The notes beneath the pieces are model-generated. The model was not told the DNA's origin. It was given only the letters and a program-made list of their open reading frames with translations, and made no database searches. A program made the translations under genes and the position numbers. A stretch of 9,665 nucleotides of DNA from Eubacteriales bacterium (GTDB taxonomy: Bacteria; Bacillota_A; Clostridia; Christensenellales; Aristaeellaceae), in assembly GCA_029974855.1 (NCBI GenBank), contig JARKQO010000260.1, forward strand, positions 1-9,665, read 5' to 3'. Shown here piece by piece: positions 1 through 5,629 of the stretch; position 1 is the first letter of the stretch; the number at the start of each line of letters is the position of its first letter.

Positions 1-432
1 GTCCCCCTGATTGTGGAGATCAAGCACTATGGCGACCCCAGGGAAAACGCCCGGCTGACCCTTCAGGCCCTCAAGGCCTACCGGGGCCCCTTCTGCGTGG
101 AGTCCTTCCACCCGCTGGCGCTGTGGTATTTCCGCTTTCACGCGCCCCACATCCTCAGGGGGCAGCTGGCCAGCGGCGGGCAGCGGGACCCCGAAACCGG
201 CCCCCTGGCGCATTTTGCCATGAAATTCCTGTTGGTGAATGGGATAAGCCGCCCGCATTTTGTGTCATACTCCTGCGGGAGCGACCATAACCTGTCGATG
301 TGGCTCCACAAGCGCCTCTGTTTCCGGCAAACGCTGCTGGTGGCCTGGACCATCCGGGACCAGGAAAGCCTGGACAAGGCCCGCAGGCATTACCAGATGT
401 TTATTTTTGAGGGCTTTCGCCCGGACGATTGA
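1..432 (+). CDS. Glycerophosphodiester phosphodiesterase, C-terminal part (5' end outside window)
   Basis: The reading frame is open from base 1 (VPLIVEIKHYGDP...) to the TGA at 430-432, giving 143 visible codons. The family (GDPD, TIM-barrel) hydrolyses glycerophosphodiesters to glycerol-3-phosphate and an alcohol. Visible family hallmarks are the strand with VEIK near the start (metal-binding Glu and following Lys), the GPFCVESFHP segment (S-F strand near the active site), the RGQL strand, and the late AWTIRD strand followed by a helix. The catalytic HR and ExD motifs of the N-terminal half lie outside the window. No membrane segment is visible in this part. The last strand ends FIFEGFRPDD rather than the commoner D-G-I-I-T-D-x-P. 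The gene's stop codon lies inside the -35 box of the next promoter, so it appears to end its own transcription unit. Family assignment is confident; substrate is unknown. Confidence 0.85.
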   Translation, partial: VPLIVEIKHYGDPRENARLTLQALKAYRGPFCVESFHPLALWYFRFHAPHILRGQLASGGQRDPETGPLAHFAMKFLLVNGISRPHFVSYSCGSDHNLSMWLHKRLCFRQTLLVAWTIRDQESLDKARRHYQMFIFEGFRPDD

Positions 433-457
433 CAACGGGGGGATGGACGGGTATAAT
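429..457 (+). promoter_or_regulatory. Housekeeping (sigma-A type) promoter for greA-lysS
   Basis: TTGACA (429-434) and TATAAT (452-457) are separated by exactly 17 bases, so both hexamers match consensus. The -35 box overlaps the TGA stop of the phosphodiesterase gene. A start of transcription near 464 would give greA a leader of about 190 nt. Confidence 0.88.
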
Positions 458-463
458 ACACCG

Positions 464-651
464 GTAACTTCGTAGAATCGTGCGGCTGGGTGAGCCCGGC
501 CACGGCACGTTAGTTGCAGCTTGCACCGCAAAACCCGTTTTGGCGGGGAAACGGTGCATATCTGCTATATAGGCGCAGCAAGGGCATTTTTCGGGCCCGG
601 GCCCGTTTCCAAAAGAAGAAGAACTTTTCAAGTGTGAAAGGGGATACCACC
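464..651 (+). promoter_or_regulatory. Structured 5' leader of greA mRNA
   Basis: This is non-coding sequence between the promoter and the greA start, with several hairpins. The first, at 479-509, pairs CGTGC+GGCTGGG with CCCGGCC+GCACG around a TGAG loop. The second region, 523-557, can form either an outer stem GCACCG/CGGTGC or an inner stem CCGCAAAAC/GTTTTGGCGG; both use bases 526-528, so they compete. A short CTGC/GCAG stem lies at 562-578, and CGGGC/GCCCG lies at 592-605 followed by TTT. A TGCTATATA extended -10-like site lies at 563-571 but has no good -35. I recognise no known riboswitch or T-box element. Regulation by attenuation or release of a short RNA is inference. Confidence 0.5.
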
Positions 652-1134
652 ATGCCGGACCAGGAGAAAAAGGTTGTTTTGACCCGAGAGGGCTTTGCCA
701 AGCTGGAGAAAGAGCTGGAATATTATACCAGCGTGCGCCGCAACGAGATTGCGGAGCAGATTGCCGTGGCCCGTGGCTTTGGGGATTTAAGCGAGAACGC
801 GGAGTATGACGAGGCCAAGAACGAGCAGAGCCGCATCGAGGCCAAGATCATCGATATGGAGAACACCTTGCGCAACTGCATCGTGGTGGAGGACGACGAG
901 GTCACCACCGAGGCGGTGGGCGTGGGCAATACCGTGCGGGTGACGAACCTGACCATGAACCTCACCCAGGTTTTCACCATCGTGGGGGCCAACGAAACCG
1001 ACCCCAAGGCCATGAAGATCAGCCTGGACAGCCCCATCGGCGCGGCCCTGCTGGGCAAGCGGGTGGGCCAGAGCGTCAGCGTTGACATCCCCGCCGGCAG
1101 CCTTCAGCTGCGGGTGGAGGAGATTTCCAGGTAA
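652..1134 (+). CDS. greA: Transcription elongation factor GreA
   Basis: This 160-residue protein is the usual GreA length. GreA enters the RNA polymerase secondary channel and stimulates cleavage of backtracked transcripts. Residues 1-80 form the coiled-coil domain, starting with the typical LTREGFAKLEKELEYY. The acidic tip GDLSENAEYDEAKNEQ has Asp45 and Glu48, equivalent to the catalytic acidic pair of E. coli GreA (D41/E44). Residues 85-160 form the FKBP-like domain (VGNTVRV..., SPIGAALLGKRVGQ). The ATG at 652 is chosen because GAAAGGGGA (636-644) sits 7 bases upstream; the frame stays open further upstream, but that part has no family resemblance. lysS follows 28 bases later, a greA-lysS pairing known from many Firmicutes. 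Confidence 0.97.
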   Translation: MPDQEKKVVLTREGFAKLEKELEYYTSVRRNEIAEQIAVARGFGDLSENAEYDEAKNEQSRIEAKIIDMENTLRNCIVVEDDEVTTEAVGVGNTVRVTNLTMNLTQVFTIVGANETDPKAMKISLDSPIGAALLGKRVGQSVSVDIPAGSLQLRVEEISR

Positions 1135-1162
1135 CAGCGGCATTACAGAAGGAGGCGGACGA

Positions 1163-2680
1163 ATGACCATCGATCAACAACCCATTCCCCAGGAGCAGAG
1201 CCGTCCGGAGCTGACGGCCCAGCAGTTGAGCGAGCAGGAGGGCATTCGCCGCCAGAAGCTTGAGAAATTGGTCCAAGCCGGCCAGGACCCCTACGCCATT
1301 ACCCGTTTTGCCGTCAGCCACGCAAGCGGAGCCATTTTGGACGGGTTCGAGGCGCTGGAAGGACAGGCCGTCACCTTAGCGGGCCGCATGGTCAGCAAGC
1401 GGGTGATGGGGAAGGCCTCCTTCGCCCACCTGCTGGACGGGGAAGGGACCATCCAGATCTATGTGAAGCGGGACGACCTGGGGGAGGAAGCCTACGCCGC
1501 CTTCAAGGACTTCGATCTTGGCGACGTGCTGGGGGTGCGGGGCACCGTTTTTCGTACCCAAAAGGGCGAGATCAGCGTCCATGCCCTGGGAATCACCCTG
1601 CTGTCCAAGTGCCTGAAGGTGCTGCCGGAGAAGTACCACGGCCTCAAGGACCCGGACCTGCGCTACCGCCAGCGGTATGTGGACATGATCGTGAACCCCG
1701 AGGTGCGGGACACCTTCCGCAAGCGCAGCCGCATCATCGCCGCTGTGCGGGAGTTTCTGGACGGGCGGGGCTTTCTGGAGGTGGATACCCCGGTGCTCCA
1801 CACCTTGGAGATCGGGGCCGCAGCCCGCACCTTCAAGACCCACCACAACGCCCTGGACATCGACATGTTCCTGCGGATTGAAACCGAGCTATACTTAAAG
1901 CGCCTCATCGTGGGGGGCTTTGAAAGGGTGTACGAGGTGGGCCGCCTGTTCCGCAACGAGGGCATGGACGCCACCCACAACCCGGAGTTCACCAGCGTGG
2001 AAACCTACCAGGCCTATGCGGATTACCATGAGGTTATGGAGATGGTGGAGGAGCTGTACGCCTTTGTGGCCCTGAGGGCCTGCGGCAGCACCTGCGTCCC
2101 CAGCGAGGGCCACCAGATCGAGCTGAAGGCCCCCTGGAGGCGGGTAACCATGGCCCAGGCCGTGAAGGACGCCTGCGGCGTGGACTGGGCGGATTGGAAA
2201 ACCGACGAACAGGCCCGGGCCGCCTTGGCCAATCTGGATGTGCATGTGGACAAGACCGCCAAGCGGGGGGACTGCCTGGCCGCCCTCTTTGACGAGTATG
2301 TGGAGGCCACCCTGATCCAGCCCACCTTCATCATAGACTATCCCGTGGACATCTCGCCCTTGGCCAAGCGCAAGCCGGAGAACCCGGATTTGACGGAACG
2401 CTTTGAGTTCTTCATCTGCGGCCACGAGATGGGCAACGCCTTCTCCGAGCTGAACGATCCCATCGACCAGCGCCGCCGCTTTGAGGAGCAGGTGAGGCTC
2501 CGCCAAAGCCAGGGCATTTCCACCGCCAAAGTGGACGAGGATTACCTGAACGCCCTGGAGCACGGCATGCCCCCTACGGGAGGCCTGGGCTTTGGCATTG
2601 ACCGGATGGTGATGCTGCTCACGGACAACGCCTCCATCCGGGATGTGCTGCTGTTCCCCACCATGAAGCCCAGGGATTGA
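1163..2680 (+). CDS. lysS: Lysine--tRNA ligase, class II
   Basis: This 505-residue cytoplasmic enzyme charges tRNA(Lys) with lysine using ATP. The OB-fold anticodon-binding domain lies at about 70-150. Class II motif 1 is at about 170-210, motif 2 contains FRNEG (263-267) and HNPEFT, and motif 3 is GLGFGIDRM (474-482) with Arg481. Glu242 in ETELYLKR and Asn425/Phe427/Glu429 in GNAFSEL correspond to the lysine-binding residues of E. coli LysS. The loop reading LEIGAAARTF (215-224) replaces the usual PGGA(A/S)ARPF, and ETEL replaces the usual APEL. The ATG at 1163 has AAGGAGG (1149-1155) 7 bases upstream; length and C-terminal RDVLLFPTMKP match Gram-positive LysS. It is probably co-transcribed with greA and ends at the terminator at 2693. 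Confidence 0.97.
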   Translation: MTIDQQPIPQEQSRPELTAQQLSEQEGIRRQKLEKLVQAGQDPYAITRFAVSHASGAILDGFEALEGQAVTLAGRMVSKRVMGKASFAHLLDGEGTIQIYVKRDDLGEEAYAAFKDFDLGDVLGVRGTVFRTQKGEISVHALGITLLSKCLKVLPEKYHGLKDPDLRYRQRYVDMIVNPEVRDTFRKRSRIIAAVREFLDGRGFLEVDTPVLHTLEIGAAARTFKTHHNALDIDMFLRIETELYLKRLIVGGFERVYEVGRLFRNEGMDATHNPEFTSVETYQAYADYHEVMEMVEELYAFVALRACGSTCVPSEGHQIELKAPWRRVTMAQAVKDACGVDWADWKTDEQARAALANLDVHVDKTAKRGDCLAALFDEYVEATLIQPTFIIDYPVDISPLAKRKPENPDLTERFEFFICGHEMGNAFSELNDPIDQRRRFEEQVRLRQSQGISTAKVDEDYLNALEHGMPPTGGLGFGIDRMVMLLTDNASIRDVLLFPTMKPRD

Positions 2681-2692
2681 CCCGTTGCATAT

Positions 2693-2725
2693 GGCAGGCC
2701 GCCCTGGGCGGCTTGCCTATTTTTT
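2693..2725 (+). terminator. Intrinsic terminator after lysS
   Basis: An 11-bp stem (GGCAGGCCGCC with GGCGGCTTGCC, one G-T wobble, loop CTG, 2693-2717) is followed by TATTTTTT. It begins 12 bases after the lysS stop and ends 19 bases before the next start codon. Confidence 0.92.
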
Positions 2726-2744
2726 AGGACACGAGGGAGACGCC

Positions 2745-3380
2745 ATGAAGCTGAACATGCCCATCACCCGGCGAAGGATCAAAAACCACTTTCAGTATTC
2801 CGTCTGGAAATACGCCCTGCTGGCGGTTCTGGCCATTTTCAGCTGGAACATGCTCTACACCACCACCCGCTACCGGGTGCCCGAGGACAAAAAGCTGGAA
2901 TTTTACGCGGACGGGGCCTTTGCGGACCAGGGTACCGACGAGGCCATGGACGCGCTGCTGGAGACGATCCACCAAGAGGTGGCCCCTGAGATGGAGGAGG
3001 TTTCCTTCACCGCCCTCACCACGGACGAGACCTATGGGGACATGCAGCTCAGCGTGTGGATTGGGGCCGGCCAGGGGGACGTGTACCTGCTGGGCAAGGA
3101 GCGCTTCCAGCGCCTGGGGGCCGGGGGCGCCTTTGTGGACCTGCAGCCCTATGTGGACAGCGGGGCCTTGGCCCTGGAGGGCATCGACCTGAGCCCCGGG
3201 CGGGTCCGGGACCAGGACAGCGGCCAAAGCCTCCTGTGCGGCATTCCCGCCGACAGCCTGGTGGGGCTCCAGGCCTGCGGCGTCTATCCCCAGGGCACGC
3301 TGCTGTCGGTATTGGCCAGCAGCGGCAACGAGGCCGAGTCCGTTGGCATGATCGGCTACCTGCTGGAGCATATGCGCTGA
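2745..3380 (+). CDS. Membrane-anchored protein, solute-binding-protein-like extracytoplasmic domain
   Basis: The protein has 211 residues. A basic N-terminus (RRRIKNHFQYSVWK) is followed by one hydrophobic segment at about 23-38 (YALLAVLAIFSWNMLY), giving a signal anchor with the rest outside the cell. The outer part resembles a clipped family-1 extracellular solute-binding domain: a strand with KLEFYADG, a MDALLETIHQ helix, then GAGQGDVYLLGKERFQRL and AFVDLQPYVDSG, the pattern seen where such proteins read D(I/V)...L and 'L.pyvd'. At about 170 outer residues it is too short for a complete binding protein. I recall similar proteins in Oscillospiraceae annotated only as hypothetical. The ATG at 2745 follows GAGGGAG (2733-2739). 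There is no ABC permease or ATPase nearby. It shares a probable transcript with the GyrI-like gene 17 bases downstream. Function unknown. Confidence 0.7.
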   Translation: MKLNMPITRRRIKNHFQYSVWKYALLAVLAIFSWNMLYTTTRYRVPEDKKLEFYADGAFADQGTDEAMDALLETIHQEVAPEMEEVSFTALTTDETYGDMQLSVWIGAGQGDVYLLGKERFQRLGAGGAFVDLQPYVDSGALALEGIDLSPGRVRDQDSGQSLLCGIPADSLVGLQACGVYPQGTLLSVLASSGNEAESVGMIGYLLEHMR

Positions 3381-3397
3381 CGAAGGGAGAGAGGGCC

Positions 3398-4045
3398 ATG
3401 GCATCCGCCGTCGATTTCAAAAAAGAGGAGAAGCATCTGTACATGCCCTCCACCGCCCCGGGGCTGGTGGAGGTTCCCCCCATGCGCTTTCTGATGGTGG
3501 ACGGGGAAGGGGACCCCAATACGGCCCGGGCCTATGCGGACGCCCTGGATGCTTTGTATACCCTTTGCTATACCATCAAAATGAGCAAAATGGGCGGCAA
3601 CCAGCCGGAAAACTACTTTGACTATGTGGTGCCGCCCCTGGAGGGCCTTTGGTGGACCCGGGACAGCCTCTACGACGGCCTGGAGCACAAGGACAAATCC
3701 CGGTTCCTGTGGACCTCTATGATCCGCCAGCCGGACTTTGTAACCCATGAGGTGCTTGAGGAGGCCAAGGCCGTGGCCGCCAGAAAGAAGCCCGGGGTGG
3801 ACACCGGCCTGGCGCGCCTGGAGGAGTATGCCGAAGGCCTGTGCGTTCAGGCCATGCACCTGGGCCCCTACGATGAGGAGCCCGCCACCGTCCGCCGGAT
3901 GGAGGCCTTCGCCTTGGCCCAGGGCTACCGGATCGATCTTTCCCCCAGCCGCAGGCATCACGAAATCTACCTGGGGGATCCCCGCAAGACCGCCCCGGAA
4001 AAGCTGAAAACCGTGATCCGCCACCCGGTGAGGCTGAACCCCTAA
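3398..4045 (+). CDS. GyrI-like (small-molecule-binding) domain protein, COG4832 type
   Basis: The protein has 215 residues. It matches the stand-alone GyrI-like family: N-terminal FKKEEKHLYMPSTAPGLVEVP, then MRFLMVDGEGDPNT (29-42), the YTIKMSK segment (58-64), YFDYVVPPLEGLWW (73-86), and the C-terminal HHEIYLGDP...KLKTVIRHPV. Members share the SHS2-type fold of the effector domains of MerR/AraC regulators such as BmrR and Rob, but carry no DNA-binding domain. The glutamate inside PPLEGLWW is typical of the ligand pocket. The substrate and any catalytic role are unknown. The ATG at 3398 follows GAAGGGAGAGAGG with good spacing, 17 bases after the preceding stop, so the two genes are probably co-translated. 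No membrane segment or signal peptide is visible. Confidence 0.88.
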   Translation: MASAVDFKKEEKHLYMPSTAPGLVEVPPMRFLMVDGEGDPNTARAYADALDALYTLCYTIKMSKMGGNQPENYFDYVVPPLEGLWWTRDSLYDGLEHKDKSRFLWTSMIRQPDFVTHEVLEEAKAVAARKKPGVDTGLARLEEYAEGLCVQAMHLGPYDEEPATVRRMEAFALAQGYRIDLSPSRRHHEIYLGDPRKTAPEKLKTVIRHPVRLNP

Positions 4046-4048
4046 AAA

Positions 4049-4063
4049 GCAACCTGAGGTTGC
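4049..4063. terminator. Short palindrome after GyrI-like gene, possible weak terminator
   Basis: The perfect hairpin GCAACC-TGA-GGTTGC starts 3 bases after the stop. Read on + it is preceded by an A-run but lacks a T-tract, so it is weak. Read on - it is followed by TTTTTAG, the form of an intrinsic terminator for leftward transcription, although no - strand gene lies close by to the right. Confidence 0.4.
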
Positions 4064-4132
4064 CCCCGCCGCCAAAAAAGGTAGGTGGCCTTTGGCCCGG
4101 GCCCGTGGTATGCTATCCCCGAGGTGATTGGG

Positions 4133-4816
4133 ATGAGCTTTGCGGACAATATCAAACGGCAGCGGAGGCTCCGGGACCTGTCCCAGGAGACGGTGGCGGA
4201 GGCCCTGAACGTCTCCCGGCAGGCGGTGGCCAAGTGGGAGGGCGGCGGGGGCCTCCCGGACATGGAAAACGCCCTGGCCCTGGCCAAGCTGCTCCGGTGC
4301 AGCCTGGACAGCCTGTTGGGGGAGAACGCCCCCTGCGGAGAGTACAAGCCCCTGCCCTTTTCCCCGGACCAGCGGGAGCTGGTGGATTTTTTGCTGCGGG
4401 CCGCCAGGGCCACCTATGCGGGCAAGGGGCCCCAGAGCGCGCCTACCCGGCCCGCCTCCCATGACCTGCGCTATGAAGAAGGGCCCTGGCTCTACCTGGA
4501 CACCTTTGTGGGCTCCCAGCGCTTTGCCGGGGAGGAAGCGGTGTGGCGCCAGGGAAAGCCCCGCTGGGCCATGAACTACTGCGGCAGGGTGCTGGGGGAG
4601 GGCTTTAGCGGCGATTTTCTCAAGGAGGCTTTGCTGCTGCGCGGCGATGCCTATCCCTTTCGGGGCCCGGCCATGTACCTCAGCGGCCCCTATGGGTACC
4701 ACCAGCATACCAGCGGGGATTTTGACTGGTTCCAAGGCAAGGAGGAAATCCTCCTGGAGGGCGTGAAGGTGTACGAATGCGTATTCCACGGGGGCGTGGT
4801 TCAGGAGGCCCCATAG
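4133..4816 (+). CDS. XRE-family transcriptional regulator with C-terminal DUF5680 domain
   Basis: The protein has 227 residues. An N-terminal XRE/Cro-type helix-turn-helix spans about 4-62: IKRQRRLRDLSQETVAEALNVSRQAV-type sequence followed by KWE (34-36), PD and the LLGCSLDSLL-like end. From about 82 on the sequence matches DUF5680: FLLRAARATYAGKG, SHDLRYEEG, LYLDTFVGSQRFAGEEAVW, MNYCGRVLGE, FSGDFLKEALL and DFDWFQGKEEILLEGVKVYECVFHGG. This fusion is common in Clostridia and Bacilli. DUF5680 is thought to be a sensing domain, but its ligand is unknown. The ATG at 4133 is supported by GAGGTGAT (4121-4128) 4 bases upstream; the longer reading frame to 4085 has no family support. It appears to be a single gene, with no obvious target operon beside it. 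Confidence 0.92.
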   Translation: MSFADNIKRQRRLRDLSQETVAEALNVSRQAVAKWEGGGGLPDMENALALAKLLRCSLDSLLGENAPCGEYKPLPFSPDQRELVDFLLRAARATYAGKGPQSAPTRPASHDLRYEEGPWLYLDTFVGSQRFAGEEAVWRQGKPRWAMNYCGRVLGEGFSGDFLKEALLLRGDAYPFRGPAMYLSGPYGYHQHTSGDFDWFQGKEEILLEGVKVYECVFHGGVVQEAP

Positions 4817-4862
4817 CCTTACCCCGGGCGGCCGGCTTTGTTCGCACCCCTTGGGGGATTTT

Positions 4863-4892
4863 GCATAAACTCCTTTTATCTGGGGAACGCTG
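4863..4892 (+). promoter_or_regulatory. Candidate sigma-F (forespore) promoter for gin
   Basis: GCATA (4863-4867) fits the sigma-F -35 consensus GYWTA. After 15 bases, GGGAACGCTG (4883-4892) fits GGNRANANTW except at two of the less constrained positions. No TTGACA/TATAAT pair is visible here. In B. subtilis the homologous gene csfB is known to be transcribed by sigma-F. The match to the consensus is seen in the sequence; its use is inference. Confidence 0.5.
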
Positions 4893-4934
4893 GGCCATGG
4901 GAGGGATTCCCAGGATCGGAAAGGAGTTTGACCG

Positions 4935-5123
4935 ATGAAGCAACAACAATGCCTGCTCTGCGGGCAGGAATACTCCACGGGCTTGAACGTGATGGGCTGC
5001 CTGCTGTGCTTCCCCTGTGAGCGCAAGCTGCTTTCGGGCACGGCCGCGGAGATCAACAGGCGTAAAAGGCTGAACCTGCTGCGGCTGTACACCGGCCCCA
5101 GGGCCAGGGCCGTCATCAAATAG
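4935..5123 (+). CDS. gin: Sigma-G inhibitor Gin (CsfB) homologue
   Basis: This 62-residue zinc-finger protein has C6-x2-C9, then 15 residues, then C25-x2-C28 followed directly by ERK. The same spacing and the CERK signature occur in B. subtilis Gin/CsfB, an anti-sigma factor that binds sigma-G (and sigma-E) to stop it acting too early in the forespore. The conserved glycine in the first finger (STGLNVMG) is also present. The rest is basic (INRRKRLNLLRLY). A fifth cysteine, C22, lies outside the pattern. The ATG at 4935 has AAGGAG (4921-4926) 8 bases upstream. It stands between unrelated single genes and has its own sigma-F-like promoter, consistent with a forespore gene. The assignment rests on the cysteine pattern and length, so moderately high confidence. 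Confidence 0.8.
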   Translation: MKQQQCLLCGQEYSTGLNVMGCLLCFPCERKLLSGTAAEINRRKRLNLLRLYTGPRARAVIK

Positions 5124-5215
5124 GGAACGGGCCCCACAGGCGCCTCCCCGGCCCCGGCGACGCGGCCCCTGATACATGAACCAAAGGAAGAAAATGAAAG
5201 AAAAGCCCTTCTGCC

Positions 5216-5245
5216 TTGCATTCCCACCGGACTTCATGCTATAAT
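5216..5245 (+). promoter_or_regulatory. Extended -10 housekeeping promoter for HPr-like gene
   Basis: TTGCAT (5216-5221), 18 bases, then TATAAT (5240-5245) preceded by TGC (TGnTATAAT). The start of transcription would lie near 5252, just ahead of AAGGAGG (5263-5269). Confidence 0.82.
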
Positions 5246-5275
5246 GGTTGGGTAATAAAGGAAAGGAGGCGAATC

Positions 5276-5506
5276 ATGATGAAGTCCGTTACCATCAAGC
5301 TCAGCTTGGCGGAGAATGTCAAGGCCTTTGTGAACATCGTCAACCGCTATCCCTATGATGTGGACCTTCGCTCCGGGCGGCATGTGGTGGACGCCAAGTC
5401 CATCCTGGGCATCTTCAGCCTGGATTTGAGCAAGCCCATCACCATGGAAATCTATAGCGATACCTGCGACGATCTTCTCGCCGACGTCAAGCCTTTCGTG
5501 GTGTAA
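5276..5506 (+). CDS. HPr-like protein lacking the PTS active-site histidine
   Basis: This 76-residue protein aligns with the HPr fold: strand SVTIKLSL, helix KAFVNIVNRY, strand YDVDLRSG..VVDA, then KSILGIFSLDLSKPITMEI. In HPr, His15 lies in GIHARPA and accepts phosphate from enzyme I. Here that segment is AENVKAFVN with no His or Arg, and the N-terminus is about three residues shorter, so PTS phosphotransfer is not expected. Ser42 in KSILG lies where HPr and Crh carry regulatory Ser46, the HPr kinase site. A Crh-like role in catabolite regulation is therefore possible but unproven. Two in-frame ATGs (5276, 5279) exist; the first is used, with AAGGAGG 6 bases upstream. No other PTS gene is in the window. 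Such proteins are usually annotated as HPr-family in Clostridia. Confidence 0.85.
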   Translation: MMKSVTIKLSLAENVKAFVNIVNRYPYDVDLRSGRHVVDAKSILGIFSLDLSKPITMEIYSDTCDDLLADVKPFVV

Positions 5507-5568
5507 GAGCAGCCGCTCTTGCGCCGTGAAAAGCGCCCTTGGCATTCCCACATGCGGCCCTGCCGCAT
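5505..5568. repeat. Two perfect hairpins after the HPr-like gene
   Basis: AAGAGC-AGCC-GCTCTT (5505-5520) overlaps the stop codon. ATGCGGC-CCT-GCCGCAT (5552-5568) follows. Neither has a T-tract. They sit in series with the longer hairpin at 5573. Confidence 0.65.
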
Positions 5569-5572
5569 CTTC

Positions 5573-5616
5573 GGGGGCAAAGCAACCGCTTTGCCCCCTC
5601 TTCAACCTTATTTTCA
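5573..5616 (+). terminator. Strong hairpin with loose T-rich tail, probable terminator of HPr-like gene
   Basis: An 11-bp perfect stem GGGGGCAAAGC / GCTTTGCCCCC with loop AACC (5573-5598) is followed by TCTTCAACCTTATTTT. The stem is excellent but the T-tract is interrupted, so efficiency is uncertain. The tail runs up to the ribosome binding site of the next gene. Confidence 0.65.
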
Positions 5617-5629
5617 CCAGGAGGCTGCC

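Noticed and set aside
464..651. T-box riboswitch for lysS in the greA leader
   Set aside because: The leader has no AGGGTGGnACCGCG-type T-box sequence or recognisable specifier loop, and greA lies between it and lysS.
1082..1162. Upstream in-frame extension of lysS overlapping greA
   Set aside because: The extension has no LysS similarity, and the ATG at 1163 has an ideal ribosome binding site.
3356..5227. Very long open frame on the - strand (over 600 codons)
   Set aside because: It lies opposite the GyrI-like, XRE/DUF5680 and gin genes, whose families are recognisable on +. Its protein is rich in Gly, Pro, His and Gln, as expected from reading GC-rich genes backwards.
5176..5244. Small 22-codon open frame ahead of the HPr-like gene
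   Set aside because: It has no ribosome binding site and overlaps the promoter hexamers; most likely chance.
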